Of a stretch of 64,000 bases of DNA, positions 18,960 to 28,392 are shown in pieces; within the stretch, counting starts at the first letter, position 1, and each line of letters starts with the position of its first letter. The notes beneath the pieces were generated by a model. The model had not been told where the DNA came from. It worked only from the letters and a program-made list of their open reading frames with translations, and searched no databases. The DNA comes from Paenirhizobium selenitireducens ATCC BAA-1503. Its GTDB lineage: Bacteria; Pseudomonadota; Alphaproteobacteria; Rhizobiales; Rhizobiaceae. The stretch covers positions 62,001 through 126,000 of the forward strand of contig NZ_JAEG01000001.1 of the NCBI RefSeq assembly GCF_000518785.1, given 5' to 3'. Position numbers and translations under genes: made by a program.

Positions 18960-20000
18960 TTACCGCGACAGGCAGTCGGTAAGCGACTTCGCCAGATTGT
19001 GCATGAGTTCGGGATAGAGGGCCGGACCCGCCTCAAGCGCGCCGCCTTCAGGGTCGAGCGTGCCGGCCTTGGCGTCCGTTCCTTCGGTCACCACGGAAAC
19101 GAGCTTCGGCTCGAACTGTGGCTCGGCGAAGACGCAGGCCGCCTTGAGCTCTTTCACCTTGCCATGGATCTCGGCAACGCGTTCGGCACCGGGCATGGTT
19201 TCCGGGCTCACCGTGATCGAGCCGGCGACCCGCACCTTGTAGCGGTTCTCGAAATACTGATAGGCGTCGTGGAAGACGACGAAGGGCTTGTCGACCACAG
19301 GAGCAACGGCTGTGGCGATGTCTTTGTCCAGCGTGTCGATCTCCTGCGCGAGCGCCAGTCCGTTGGCCTTGTAGCGGTCGGCATTGGCGGGATCGGCGGC
19401 CACCAGCGTCTCTTCGATCTGCTTTGCCATGGCCTTGGCATTCATCGGGTCGAGCCAGAGATGCATGTCGAAGCCGCCGTGCTCATGCTCGTGATCGTGC
19501 TCTTCGCCGGCATGTTGTTCCGCGGCATGTTCTTCGGTTGCATGATCCGCATGGGCATCATGCGCCGCATGTTCGTCGCCGTCGGCATGGTCCGCCTCGC
19601 CTTCATGGTCGTGAGCCTCGAAGGCGCCGCCTTCGCGGAAGGGCAGGCGCACAAGACCGGGCGCGTCCTCGAGTTCGACCACTTTCGCCTTGCCGGCCAG
19701 CGCATCCAGTGGCTTTTCGAGAAAGGCCTCGATGCCGGGCCCGACCCAGAAGACCACGTCGGCGTTTTCCAGCGCCCGGGCGTTCGACGGCCTCAGGCTG
19801 TAGGTATGGGCGGAGGCAGCGCCCTCGACGATCAGCTCCGGCTCGCCGACGCCCTGCATGATCGCCGCGACCAGCGAATGGATCGGCTTGATCGAGACCA
19901 CGACCTGCGGGGCCGCGAGCGCCAGCGTCGGCGTGAGAAGAAGGGCGGCGGTCGAGGCGGCGAGGCCGAGCCGGGAAAACGTCATGGGTGTCTGCTCCAT
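18960..20000 (-). CDS. znuA: zinc ABC transporter substrate-binding protein ZnuA
   Basis: Periplasmic zinc-binding component of ZnuABC. The 346-residue protein has a signal peptide (LAASTAALLLTPTLALA), the cluster A-I core with VSIKPIHSLVAAIM, the metal His in HTYSLRPSNA and DMHLWLDP, and between them a long His/Asp/Glu-rich loop (about residues 125-185) typical of high-affinity zinc members. ATG 20000 is the longest start; ATG 19985, with GGAG 9 nt upstream, is an equal alternative. Divergent from znuC, with Zur boxes between them. Confidence 0.95.
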   Translation of the reverse strand: MEQTPMTFSRLGLAASTAALLLTPTLALAAPQVVVSIKPIHSLVAAIMQGVGEPELIVEGAASAHTYSLRPSNARALENADVVFWVGPGIEAFLEKPLDALAGKAKVVELEDAPGLVRLPFREGGAFEAHDHEGEADHADGDEHAAHDAHADHATEEHAAEQHAGEEHDHEHEHGGFDMHLWLDPMNAKAMAKQIEETLVAADPANADRYKANGLALAQEIDTLDKDIATAVAPVVDKPFVVFHDAYQYFENRYKVRVAGSITVSPETMPGAERVAEIHGKVKELKAACVFAEPQFEPKLVSVVTEGTDAKAGTLDPEGGALEAGPALYPELMHNLAKSLTDCLSR

Positions 20001-20013
20001 CTTGCGCTTGTTA

Positions 20014-20050
20014 TGTAATACTATTACATCAATTGCGTAATGCTATAACG
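20014..20050. promoter_or_regulatory. two Zur-type operators between znuA and znuC
   Basis: The first site, TGTAATACTATTACA (20014-20028), is a perfect palindrome with the same arms as the zigA box. The second, around CGTAATGCTATAACG (20036-20050), is imperfect, with five of seven arm positions matching. Their centres are 22 bp apart, two helical turns, so two Zur dimers could bind on one face and repress both directions. Confidence 0.75.
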
Positions 20051-20091
20051 TGTGCCATAGGATCATGCAACAGCAAATTTCCGGGTCGGAC

Positions 20092-21162
20092 ATGACCGCA
20101 ATGATATCGATGACTGAACCGCCGCTCGTCACGCTCTCCAATGCCGGGATCCGACGCAATGGCCGCTGGCTGGTGCGCGGCGTCGACTTTTCCGTGCGCC
20201 GCGGCGAGATCGTCACGCTGATCGGGCCGAACGGATCCGGCAAGTCGACCAGCGCCAAGATGGCGATCGGCGTGCTCAATCCGGACGAGGGCAGGGTGGA
20301 GCGCACGCCCGGCTTTCGCGTCGGCTACGTGCCGCAGAAACTGGCGGTCGACTGGACCATGCCGCTGACCGTCAAGCGCCTGATGACGCTGACCGTGCGG
20401 CTGACCGACAGGGAGATCGCCACCACACTCGAAGCGGTCGGCATCGGCCATCTCGCCGGCGCCGAAGTCCAGCATCTGTCCGGCGGCGAGTTCCAGCGCG
20501 CGCTTCTGGCGCGTGCCATCGCCCGCAAACCGGACCTGCTGGTGCTCGACGAACCCGTGCAGGGCGTCGATTTCACCGGCGAGATCGCGCTCTACGATCT
20601 CATCACCTCGATCCGCAACACCACCGGCTGCGGTATCCTGCTGATCTCCCACGACCTGCATGTGGTCATGGCCGAGACCGATACGGTGATCTGTCTCAAC
20701 GGCCATGTCTGCTGCCGCGGCACGCCGGCCGCGGTCAGCCGCAGTCCGGAGTATATGCGGCTCTTCGGCGCCACGGCCGGCCGCACGCTTGCCGTCTACA
20801 GCCACGACCACGACCATACGCACCTGCCGGACGGCCGCGTGCGCCATGTCGACGGCACGATCACCGATCACTGTCATCCCGACGACGGGCACCACCACGA
20901 CCACGGACACCAGGGGGAGGCCGGCCACGACCATGGCCATGCCCACGACCATGGCCCTGCCACTGGCGGGCATGCCGGTCACGACCATGCAAATGATCAC
21001 ACCCGCGGCCACGAAGGTCATGGGCACACGGACCACGGGCACGCTCATGTCCACGCTGCAGATGACGACCACGGACATCACCATGCGGACGATGGTCCTC
21101 ACGCGGCTGCAGGGCTTGTAACCCCGGTTGCGGCACCGACCAAGGAGGCGCGTGATGTTTGA
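20092..21162 (+). CDS. znuC: zinc ABC transporter ATP-binding protein ZnuC
   Basis: The ATPase of the zinc importer. Residues about 20-235 form a standard ABC domain: Walker A GPNGSGKST, signature LSGGEFQRALLARA, Walker B LLVLDEPVQGVD and the switch His in ISHDLH. The last ~110 residues are an unusual tail packed with His and Asp, ending in AAPTKEARDV, which should bind zinc. Length is 356 residues against about 250 for E. coli ZnuC. Start choice is uncertain: ATG 20065 and 20110 are alternatives; GTG 20050 touches the second Zur box and is unlikely. It overlaps znuB by 8 bp. Confidence 0.93.
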   Translation: MTAMISMTEPPLVTLSNAGIRRNGRWLVRGVDFSVRRGEIVTLIGPNGSGKSTSAKMAIGVLNPDEGRVERTPGFRVGYVPQKLAVDWTMPLTVKRLMTLTVRLTDREIATTLEAVGIGHLAGAEVQHLSGGEFQRALLARAIARKPDLLVLDEPVQGVDFTGEIALYDLITSIRNTTGCGILLISHDLHVVMAETDTVICLNGHVCCRGTPAAVSRSPEYMRLFGATAGRTLAVYSHDHDHTHLPDGRVRHVDGTITDHCHPDDGHHHDHGHQGEAGHDHGHAHDHGPATGGHAGHDHANDHTRGHEGHGHTDHGHAHVHAADDDHGHHHADDGPHAAAGLVTPVAAPTKEARDV

Positions 21163-21970
21163 CGATTTCTTCGTGCGCGCCATCCTCGCCGGTGTCGGGC
21201 TCGCGCTGACCACCGGTCCGCTTGGCTGCTTCGTCATCTGGCGCCGCATGGCCTATTTCGGCGACACCATGGCGCATTCGGCGCTGCTCGGCGTTGCGCT
21301 GTCCCTCCTTTTCTCGCTCAACCTGATGGTCAGCGTCTTCGTCGTCGCCGCCGTCGTTTCCCTGCTGCTGCTGGTCCTGCAGAAACGTCAGGCGCTGTCC
21401 GCCGATGCGCTGCTCGGCATCCTCAGCCATTCGACGCTGGCGATCGGCCTCGTGCTCGTCGCCTTCATGTCCTGGGTGCGCATCGACCTGATCGCTTTCC
21501 TGTTCGGCGACATCCTCGCGGTCACCATGACCGACATTGCCGTCATCTGGGGCGGCGGCGCGGTGGTGCTCGGCTTGATCGCCTGGCTGTGGCGGCCGCT
21601 GCTGGCCGCAACCGTCAATGCCGAACTAGCGGAAGCCGAGGGCCTGCATCCCGAACGCGCGCGCCTTGCCTTCATGCTGCTGATGGCGCTGGTGATCGCC
21701 ATTGCCATGAAGATCGTCGGCATCATGCTGATCACGTCGCTGCTGATCATCCCGGCCGCCGCTGCACGCCGGTTCTCCGCGACGCCGGAGGTCATGGCGA
21801 TCTTCGCCTCGCTGATCGGCGCGGTCGCCGTCGTGCTCGGCCTGTTCGGCTCGCTGACCTATGACACGCCGTCCGGCCCGTCGATCGTCGTGGCGGCGCT
21901 GATCCTGTTCCTGTTCAGCCTCCTGCCGGCGCCGCGCTTCCGGCGGGACGAAACCACGTCGCGAGGATGA
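21155..21970 (+). CDS. znuB: zinc ABC transporter permease ZnuB
   Basis: Membrane channel of ZnuABC. The 271-residue protein has about eight hydrophobic helices and the ABC-3 family start FFVRAILAGVGLALTTGPLG, followed by RMAYFGDTMAHSALLGVAL. The ATG at 21155 has AAGGAGG at 21142-21148 with 6-nt spacing; the longer in-frame start at 21128 lacks this. It overlaps the znuC stop by 8 bp, and zur starts 2 bp after its stop, so znuC-znuB-zur form one operon. Confidence 0.95.
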   Translation: MFDDFFVRAILAGVGLALTTGPLGCFVIWRRMAYFGDTMAHSALLGVALSLLFSLNLMVSVFVVAAVVSLLLLVLQKRQALSADALLGILSHSTLAIGLVLVAFMSWVRIDLIAFLFGDILAVTMTDIAVIWGGGAVVLGLIAWLWRPLLAATVNAELAEAEGLHPERARLAFMLLMALVIAIAMKIVGIMLITSLLIIPAAAARRFSATPEVMAIFASLIGAVAVVLGLFGSLTYDTPSGPSIVVAALILFLFSLLPAPRFRRDETTSRG

Positions 21971-21971
21971 G

Positions 21972-22367
21972 ATGACCCAACCGCAATTGACGAAGAACCA
22001 GGCCCTGGTCTTCGATGCGCTGTCGGCATCGCAGGCGCCGCTGTCGGCCTATGGCATTCTCGACCAGCTGCGCGACAAGGGGTTTCGCGCGCCGCTGCAG
22101 GTCTACCGCGCGCTCGACAAGCTCGTCGAGTTTGGCCTGGTGCATCGTCTGGAGAGTATCAACGCCTTCGTCGCCTGCGCCCATCCGCAGAACGATTGCT
22201 GCTCGCACGGCACCGTCGCCTTTGCCATCTGCAACAATTGCGGGCAGGTGGCCGAGTTCCACGACCACACGATCGACCATCGCCTGGCCGACTGGGCGAA
22301 GGGCAAGCACTTCAAGGCAGAAAAGACGACGATCGAGATCCGTGGGCTTTGCGCCAACTGCGTTTGA
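21972..22367 (+). CDS. zur: zinc uptake regulator Zur (Fur family)
   Basis: Zinc-responsive repressor. The 131-residue protein has the Fur winged helix (AYGILDQL, VYRALDKLVEFGLVHRLES) and the structural zinc site formed by CNNC (Cys87, Cys90) and CANC (Cys127, Cys130), with a His-rich sensor region EFHDHTIDHR. As the last gene of znuCB-zur behind Zur boxes it probably represses its own operon as well as znuA and zigA. Confidence 0.95.
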   Translation: MTQPQLTKNQALVFDALSASQAPLSAYGILDQLRDKGFRAPLQVYRALDKLVEFGLVHRLESINAFVACAHPQNDCCSHGTVAFAICNNCGQVAEFHDHTIDHRLADWAKGKHFKAEKTTIEIRGLCANCV

Positions 22368-22412
22368 GCCTGCCTGGGATGCGACGAGGGGAACGCGGAC
22401 CTGCCGCCGTCC

Positions 22413-22940
22413 TCAGATCTTCTTCAGATCGCGGGCGAAGCGCTGCCAGTTGCGCACATAGCTCTCGGCCGAAAGCCCGAGGCCGGCCGCGGCTGTGTCG
22501 TCGAGGCTGCGCACGACGCGGGCCGGTGAGCCGACGATCAGCGAATTGTCGGGAAATTCCTTGCCCTCGGTGATCAGCGCATTGGCACCGACCAGGCAGT
22601 TTCTGCCGATCTTCGCGCCGTTGAGGATCGTCGCGCCCATGCCAATCAGCGAATTGTCGCCGATCGTGCAGCCATGGATGATGGCATGATGGCCGACGGT
22701 GCAGCCTGCACCGATCGTCACGGGAAAGCGCGGATCGGTGTGGATCATCACGCCTTCCTGGATATTGGTCCGTTCACCGATGACGATCGGCTCGTTGTCG
22801 CCGCGCAGCACCGCGCCGAACCAGATGCCGACATCCTCGCCGAGTTCGACCTGACCGATCACATGGGCGTCCGGCGCGACCCAGTAGCGGTCTTCGGCAG
22901 GAAGCTTCGGCGTCAGATTGCCAAGGGAATAGAGCGGCAT
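22413..22940 (-). CDS. gamma-type carbonic anhydrase family protein
   Basis: A 175-residue left-handed beta-helix protein of the gamma carbonic anhydrase/YrdA/PaaY group, [14 protein letters not shown] at its start. The hexapeptide repeats are plain ([29 protein letters not shown]), and the metal-binding histidines occur in MIHTDP and [10 protein letters not shown]. Many such proteins bind zinc, but activity varies. The ATG at 22940 is used because the longer open frame upstream is unconserved. It lies downstream of a small unknown gene and dacC-like gene on the same strand. Confidence 0.88.
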   Translation of the reverse strand: MPLYSLGNLTPKLPAEDRYWVAPDAHVIGQVELGEDVGIWFGAVLRGDNEPIVIGERTNIQEGVMIHTDPRFPVTIGAGCTVGHHAIIHGCTIGDNSLIGMGATILNGAKIGRNCLVGANALITEGKEFPDNSLIVGSPARVVRSLDDTAAAGLGLSAESYVRNWQRFARDLKKI

Positions 22941-22969
22941 GGGGTTTCCTCGGATCGGATGGGCGGCGT

Positions 22970-23242
22970 TCAGCGCAGGCGAAGGACGATCGGGAACCGG
23001 CCGCCATGGGAAGAGACGTGAAGGTGGATATGCGCCTCCGGCTGCGAATAGCGCCAGGCGCGCGCGCCATGGCACAGAAGCAGGCCGATCAGGTCCTTGG
23101 TGCGCGAGCCGCGCTTGCGGCTGAGCCCAAGGTCGGCGATGCGGAAGGCCGCCTCGTGCAGGGGATGCAGACCGTAGCGGCTGTCCTTGCCGCTATTGTC
23201 CTGGATCGGGGCGAATTCGACGTGATTCTCGTTCGATGCCAT
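22970..23242 (-). CDS. small protein of unknown function (90 aa)
   Basis: I do not recognise this protein. It starts [20 protein letters not shown] and has a basic, His-containing second half ending [16 protein letters not shown], with no signal peptide or membrane helix. ATG 23242 has GAGG 8 nt upstream, while ATG 23248 is too close to it. Composition and codon use match the neighbours, and it fills the space between the D,D-carboxypeptidase and carbonic anhydrase genes on the same strand. Confidence 0.6.
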   Translation of the reverse strand: MASNENHVEFAPIQDNSGKDSRYGLHPLHEAAFRIADLGLSRKRGSRTKDLIGLLLCHGARAWRYSQPEAHIHLHVSSHGGRFPIVLRLR

Positions 23243-23293
23243 TTTCATTACCTCGTACGCGATACAAAAATCGAGGTGGGTGGGTACCGGCGG

Positions 23294-24805
23294 TTACTGG
23301 GCGGCGGCCCAGCAGCCGATGCCCTTCTTCTTCAGTGCCTTGCACGCATTGACCGCCGTCTTCTGATCATCGAAGCCGCCGAAACGAGCGCGATAGAGCT
23401 GGGCGGAGCCGGTGTTGTAGGCAACTGCAAAGGGGGTGGCGGAACGCAATACCTTTCCGCCCTTGTCCTGCGCACTGCGCAGAAGGGTCATGGCCTGATC
23501 GCGGCTCGGCGATGTGCCGATCTGGATCACCCATCCCGAAGAGGGCTGGGTCGAGGCCGTCGTGGTTTCATCGATCTCGACTGGCGCCGCCTTGGCCTGC
23601 TGGACTGCGGCAGGTTCTTGAGCCGGGGCAACCGAGGACTGGCTGTCGGGCATGTAGGCGGGCGCCGGCTGTGGCACCGGCATGCCCGCGCCGAGCGGAC
23701 GGGGGGCGGCACCGCGGGCGGTCGTTTCGAGCGCTGCGGTTGCAGCGTTGTCGTTGGCAGGTGCTGCATAGGCCGAGGCGACGGCCGCCGGTTCGTAACG
23801 GGTTTCCGGCAGCGGGCCGGTGGAGGGCAGGGACGGCGAACCACTGGAGGGAAGGGACGGCGAATCGAGTGCCACTTCCGGGGCTTCCCCCACGCTTTCG
23901 ACAGCAGCGACCGGCGCATAGGAGGTGTTCATCTTGGCGATGAGATCGCCGCCGCCGCCGGAACGGGAGGCCTTCGGCAGGTAGGCCTGCACGAGCTTGG
24001 TCATGCGGGCATTGCGGTTGGCACCCGACGGCGCGCCCATGACGACGCCGACGATGGAGCGGCCGTCGGCCTGGGCGGAGGTCACGAGGTTGAAGCCGGC
24101 AGCCCGGGTAAAGCCGGTTTTGATGCCGTCGACGCCGCGCACCGCACCCAGCAGACGGTTGTGATTGCCGATCACCTGCTTGCCGAACTTGAAGCTGCGG
24201 GTGGAAAAATAGCCGTAGTATTGCGGGAAATGCTGGCGAAGGGCGATGCCGAGACGCGCCTGGTCGCGCGCCGTGGTCATCTGCGCGGTGTTGGGCAGGC
24301 CATGGGCGTTGCGGTAGGTGGTCTTGGTCATGCCGAGGCTGCGGGCCTTGGCGGTCATCAACTGCGCAAACCGCGCTTCCGAACCACCGATATGTTCGCC
24401 AAGGGCGGTCGCGATGTCGTTAGCGGAGCGGGTGACGAGCGCGAGGATGGCCTGTTCGACGGTGACCGAGCGTCCGGCGCCGACGCCGAGCTTCGACGGC
24501 GGTTCGGCAGCGGCATTGGCCGACACCGGAACCTTGCTGTTCAGGCTGATTCGACCGGCTTCGAGCGCCTCGAAGGTCAGGTACAGCGTCATCATCTTGG
24601 TGAGCGACGCGGGATAGCGCAGGCTGTCCGCATTCTCGCTGTAGAGGACCTTGCCGGTCCTCGCATCGACGACGATACCACCATAGGTCGGCTTGGCCTC
24701 GGCCGTCGAAACGTTCGCCCCCAAAGCGGCCACGAGCACCAGAGCGGCAACTGCAAACTTGCGCATCTGGGAAGCGAGGTTAAGGCGTCGGAATGTGTTT
24801 TTCAC
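23294..24805 (-). CDS. D-alanyl-D-alanine carboxypeptidase with C-terminal SPOR domain
   Basis: A DacA/DacC-like penicillin-binding protein trimming peptidoglycan pentapeptides. A signal sequence (MRKFAVAALVLVAALGANVS, cleavage after AEA) precedes the S11 peptidase domain with SxxK in YPASLTKMM, SxN in TRSANDIAT and KTG in GIKTGFTRAAG. A Pro/Ala/Ser-rich linker leads to a SPOR domain (last ~80 residues, starting WVIQIGTSPSRDQA), which binds denuded septal glycan. Start is uncertain: GTG 24805 has AAGAG upstream, while ATG 24766 begins exactly at the signal peptide. Confidence 0.92.
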   Translation of the reverse strand: MKNTFRRLNLASQMRKFAVAALVLVAALGANVSTAEAKPTYGGIVVDARTGKVLYSENADSLRYPASLTKMMTLYLTFEALEAGRISLNSKVPVSANAAAEPPSKLGVGAGRSVTVEQAILALVTRSANDIATALGEHIGGSEARFAQLMTAKARSLGMTKTTYRNAHGLPNTAQMTTARDQARLGIALRQHFPQYYGYFSTRSFKFGKQVIGNHNRLLGAVRGVDGIKTGFTRAAGFNLVTSAQADGRSIVGVVMGAPSGANRNARMTKLVQAYLPKASRSGGGGDLIAKMNTSYAPVAAVESVGEAPEVALDSPSLPSSGSPSLPSTGPLPETRYEPAAVASAYAAPANDNAATAALETTARGAAPRPLGAGMPVPQPAPAYMPDSQSSVAPAQEPAAVQQAKAAPVEIDETTTASTQPSSGWVIQIGTSPSRDQAMTLLRSAQDKGGKVLRSATPFAVAYNTGSAQLYRARFGGFDDQKTAVNACKALKKKGIGCWAAAQ

Positions 24806-24897
24806 CGCAAGACTCTTCACATGCTGTAATTTCGGATCGGGCGCACCCCCACGCGACCACTTGAGGCGACAGTACGGAAACAGCCTTACCAAGAGGT

Positions 24898-25689
24898 TTA
24901 TAATGAATCATTCGTTGCCGGATTCGCGCGCTTTTGAACTTTCGCCGACGCCGGTCCGGTGATGATTCGATCGCGGATATAGGCCTCGATGGCGCTGTCG
25001 ATCTGCGGCCAGTCCGACAGCAACTCGCTCGAAAAACGGTAGAGCACGGTGAGGTCCCGTCCGACGTGAATGTCGCGCTGGCAGTCGCCGCCGCTGGGCG
25101 CCGCGCCGGGTGCCGGGAGCAGGCAGCGCACCGCATAATCCGGCTTGCCCGGCCGCGCCGCAGTCAAAAGCACTTCGTCGTCATAGCCAGTGCCGGCCCG
25201 GAAACGGTGCAGCGACAGTCCGAAGGGGCCGTTCTGCTCAGCGCCGTCAAACAGGTGTGAATAGATCGGCTCGACGCGTCCCGACATGTCGCGCGACATT
25301 GTGCTCTGGGAAAGTTGCAGGAAAATCAGCGAATTGGCCCGTGCCAGATCGTCGAAGCGGCGACGGTTGTCGCGACTGTAACCGGTCATTTCCGGCCACA
25401 GCAGGTAGAGGTCGACGCGTTCGGAGGGGCCGCCCTTGCGCTGCTCCTCGAAACGGATCGTATTGGCGGTGAGCCGCAGATGGTCGAGCCCGATGGAGAT
25501 TTCGATGGGTTCGACGCTGTCGCTATGGCCGGCCAGCGCCCAGCGCTCACCGAACGTGTTTCCGAACAGGCTGATGCCGATGGACAGGGCGGCAAGGACC
25601 AGGACGGACACGGTCAGGATGGCGATGAAACGATTGGAGATCAGGGGCGTCTGCCCCGCCGGATCCGTCGCCGTGTCTGTGCTCTGCAT
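24898..25689 (-). CDS. membrane-anchored protein of unknown function
   Basis: A 263-residue protein with one hydrophobic helix at about residues 21-43 (FIAILTVSVLVLAALSIGIS) and a presumed periplasmic domain. I recognise no domain. Tryptophan and Arg positions such as YLLWPEMTGYS and the two cysteines in RCLLPAP and GGDCQRD could form a disulfide. It reads on the minus strand, away from the transglutaminase-like gene, with the latter's terminator between them. Coding appearance is good; function unknown. Confidence 0.75.
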   Translation of the reverse strand: MQSTDTATDPAGQTPLISNRFIAILTVSVLVLAALSIGISLFGNTFGERWALAGHSDSVEPIEISIGLDHLRLTANTIRFEEQRKGGPSERVDLYLLWPEMTGYSRDNRRRFDDLARANSLIFLQLSQSTMSRDMSGRVEPIYSHLFDGAEQNGPFGLSLHRFRAGTGYDDEVLLTAARPGKPDYAVRCLLPAPGAAPSGGDCQRDIHVGRDLTVLYRFSSELLSDWPQIDSAIEAYIRDRIITGPASAKVQKRANPATNDSL

Positions 25690-25814
25690 GGTTCCGACCC
25701 CCGGGCAGCGAATCTCGCCGGCTAGTGGCCCAAAAGTCGGTGATTATGGTTAAGGCCGCGTTAAGCTTTCCGGGTGTGGTTCAGCAACTGCGTGAGGCCG
25801 GCATGCAGGTCGAA

Positions 25815-25850
25815 AAGAAGAGCCGGTCCCGATTGAACGGGACCGGCTCA
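25815..25850 (-). terminator. intrinsic terminator of the transglutaminase-like gene
   Basis: An 11-bp perfect stem, GAGCCGGTCCC (25820-25830) and GGGACCGGCTC (25839-25849), with an 8-nt loop. Read on the minus strand it is followed by TTCTTTTCG, a reasonable U-rich tail, and lies about 80 bp after the stop of the gene at 25932. Confidence 0.8.
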
Positions 25851-25931
25851 TTGGCTCCGGTCGGGGACGGGGTATGCGGGGGACGGACCGGGCCAGGGGC
25901 TCAGCGGCTGCCGCGTTGGCGCGGCGGCCGA

Positions 25932-26543
25932 TCAGTTCGAATTGACGCTACCGACGGCGGTCGCCCGACCGTCCTGCAGCTTGACCCAACGACCTGGGTC
26001 GTCGGACGACTGGCGCTTCAGGTAGGTGTATTCCGTCTCGGACCACAGCATGACCTTGTTGCGCATGTTGTCGAGGATGAAGTCGCCATGGTCGGTGCGC
26101 ACCGTCAGGACAGCGTGACCTTCGCCATTCGGCTGCAGCACCACGGTGAGCAGGAGGTCGGAGGCAGCAAAGCCGCGGTCGATCAGCATCTTGCGCTTGA
26201 GCAGGGCAAAGTCTTCGCAGTCGCCGACCGTGCGCGGGTAGGCCCAGCGCTCTTCGACGCCGTAGATGTCCTGGTCGGTCAGCGGCGTGATCGAGCTGTT
26301 GACCGTATAGTTGACATCGAGCAGGTCTTTCCAGTTCGTTTCCGTGAGCAGCGCCGGACCGCCGTCGGCGGTGGCTGCCACGCATTCGCCGCCATAGGTC
26401 TTGCAGAATTCATAGTGGCCGATTGGCGGATTTGCCTTTCCGACGACCCGCATGTTTGCCGGAAGTGCCATCGCCGGAAGCGCCAGCGCGCCGGTCATTG
26501 CGATGGTCAAGAGTCCAATTCCCAGATTTCTTTTTGTTGTCAT
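25932..26543 (-). CDS. bacterial transglutaminase-like cysteine peptidase (BTLCP)
   Basis: A 203-residue exported protein of the DUF920/COG3672 family. A signal peptide with cleavage near AMA precedes a papain-like fold with the triad Cys109 (VGDCEDFALLKR), His143 (GEGHAVLTV) and Asp158 (FILDN). Relatives occur next to type I secretion and c-di-GMP-controlled adhesin systems (LapG), but short rhizobial ones like this stand alone, as here. GGGGAG is well placed upstream of the ATG. Function in the cell unknown. Confidence 0.9.
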   Translation of the reverse strand: MTTKRNLGIGLLTIAMTGALALPAMALPANMRVVGKANPPIGHYEFCKTYGGECVAATADGGPALLTETNWKDLLDVNYTVNSSITPLTDQDIYGVEERWAYPRTVGDCEDFALLKRKMLIDRGFAASDLLLTVVLQPNGEGHAVLTVRTDHGDFILDNMRNKVMLWSETEYTYLKRQSSDDPGRWVKLQDGRATAVGSVNSN

Positions 26544-27052
26544 TGGTTGTCTCCCCGTGTTGAGGAGACAATGGCATGGATGTTTTGATCTCTCGCAAAA
26601 TAGCGAAGTAAAAACAGAGGTTAAGTCTAATCAAAACAACGAAAAACAAGAATAAAACAAGTATAAAAGTCGACCTGTATTTGAATATGTTTTGACGAAA
26701 ATTTGCCTCGAATTTTACCGGATCCGCGCGGTTTCACTGCCGGGCGCCGGCGCTTCTTTCTGCTAATCGCTTGAGGATAAAGACAAATCTCACATTCTGG
26801 CAGGATGCCCCACCCGGATCTGTCCGGGATGTTTCCGGACCGCGATAACGCACACGCCGGCAGTGACCGGCGCGGATAGGGCTTGGTCTGGCGGCTGAGC
26901 CACGGCGGCAGCGGGCGATGGCCCGGAGAGGCTGCAAAAATATTTTTTCGGGGAGAGGATTTTTTGTCGGCGGCGATAGCGGCCTGCACCGGCGCTGCCC
27001 CGGTGGATCCGGGGGCGAGGGCCGGGCGCGGCAGCGCCCGGCGCATGTCGTG
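26544..27052. other. intergenic region between BTLCP gene and tyrS
   Basis: About 510 bp with no supported gene. The part next to the BTLCP gene (26570-26720) is clearly AT-richer than the rest of the window and probably holds its promoter. The remainder is GC-rich and contains the hairpin at 27021-27042 behind tyrS. Open frames here lack start signals and family resemblance. Confidence 0.5.
27021..27042 (-). terminator. hairpin downstream of tyrS
   Basis: GCCGGGCGC (27021-27029) pairs with GCGCCCGGC (27034-27042) over a 4-nt loop, 10 bp after the tyrS stop. No U-run follows on the minus strand, so it may be a Rho-independent terminator of weak type or only a 3' end stabiliser. Confidence 0.45.
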
Positions 27053-28309
27053 TCAGATGGCGCGCACCAGGATGTGCTTCTTCTTGCCGAGCGACAGCTT
27101 GATCACGCCGTCTCCGGTCATCTGGGCCGAGCCGATCGCCAGACGTTCGTCGCTGACGGCTTCATCATTGATCTTCACCGCGCCGCCCTGGACGTGGCGG
27201 CGGGCCTCGCCGTTGGAGGCGGCCAGGCCGGCGCGGACGATCAGCGACAGAAGGCCGATGCCGGCCTCAAGTTCGGCGGCCGGAATCTCGACCGACGGCA
27301 GGTTGTCCGAAAGGCCGCCTTCCTCGAAGGTCTTGCGGGCGGTCTCGGCCGCCTGTTCGGCGGCTTCGCGGCCGTGCAGGATCGCGGTGACCTCGGTCGC
27401 CAGGATCTTCTTCACCTCGTTGATCTCGGAGCCGCCGAGGGTGGCCAGGCGGCCGATCTCGTCCATCGGCAGCGTCGTGTAGAGCTTGAGGAAGCGCGGC
27501 ACGTCGGCATCCTCGGTGTTGCGCCAGTATTGCCAGAAGTCGTAGGCCGACAGCATTTCCGAGTTCAGCCACACGGCGCCGGTCGCCGACTTGCCCATCT
27601 TGGCGCCCGACGACGTGGTGAGAAGCGGCGAGGTCAGGGCATAGAGCTGCTGCGTGCCCATGCGGTGGCCGAGATCGATGCCGTTGATGATATTGCCCCA
27701 CTGGTCGGAGCCGCCCATCTGCAGGCGGCAGTCGTAGCGCTTGGCCAGCTCGACGAAGTCGTAGGCCTGCAGGATCATGTAGTTGAATTCGAGGAAGGAC
27801 AGCGACTGCTCGCGGTCGAGACGGGTCTTCACGCTGTCGAAAGACAGCATGCGGTTGACCGAGAAGTGCCGGCCGACGTCGCGCAGGAATTCGAGGTAGT
27901 TGAGCGAACGCAGCCACTCGGCATTGTTGATCATCAGGGCGCCGTCCTTCGGCCCCTTGTCGTAGTCGAGGTAGTTCGCGAACACCCGCTTGATCGAGGC
28001 GATGTTGCTCTCGATCGTGTCCACGGTCATCAACTGGCGCGCCTCTTCCTTGAAGGACGGATCGCCGACCATGCCGGTGCCGCCACCCATCAGCGAGATC
28101 GGCCGGTGGCCGGTCGCCTGGAACCAGTGCAGCATCATGATCTGGATGAGCGATCCGGCATGCAGGCTCGGTGCCGTCGGGTCGAAGCCGATATAGGCCG
28201 TCACGCTTTCCTTGGCGAGCAGGTCGTCGAGGCCGCTTTCATCGGAAATCTGATGAATGAAGCCGCGCTCTTGCATGGTGCGGAGGAAATCGGACTTGAA
28301 CTTCGTCAT
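27053..28309 (-). CDS. tyrS: tyrosyl-tRNA synthetase
   Basis: Charges tRNA-Tyr. The 418-residue class I synthetase has [16 protein letters not shown] with the HIGH-equivalent around His50, FMSKS-loop equivalent [12 protein letters not shown] (KMGKS in place of KMSKS, common in TyrS), and a C-terminal S4-like RNA-binding domain with [18 protein letters not shown]. The ATG at 28309 starts the conserved region; the frame is open further upstream but not coding. Divergent from anmK with an 83-bp gap. Confidence 0.97.
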   Translation of the reverse strand: MTKFKSDFLRTMQERGFIHQISDESGLDDLLAKESVTAYIGFDPTAPSLHAGSLIQIMMLHWFQATGHRPISLMGGGTGMVGDPSFKEEARQLMTVDTIESNIASIKRVFANYLDYDKGPKDGALMINNAEWLRSLNYLEFLRDVGRHFSVNRMLSFDSVKTRLDREQSLSFLEFNYMILQAYDFVELAKRYDCRLQMGGSDQWGNIINGIDLGHRMGTQQLYALTSPLLTTSSGAKMGKSATGAVWLNSEMLSAYDFWQYWRNTEDADVPRFLKLYTTLPMDEIGRLATLGGSEINEVKKILATEVTAILHGREAAEQAAETARKTFEEGGLSDNLPSVEIPAAELEAGIGLLSLIVRAGLAASNGEARRHVQGGAVKINDEAVSDERLAIGSAQMTGDGVIKLSLGKKKHILVRAI

Positions 28310-28392
28310 GACCTTCAGGCTTTCTGGATATGGAAAACGGGAAATCGCCGGCGCTTTAGCATTGTTTTTTGAATTGTGCACCCGTTTCAGCC

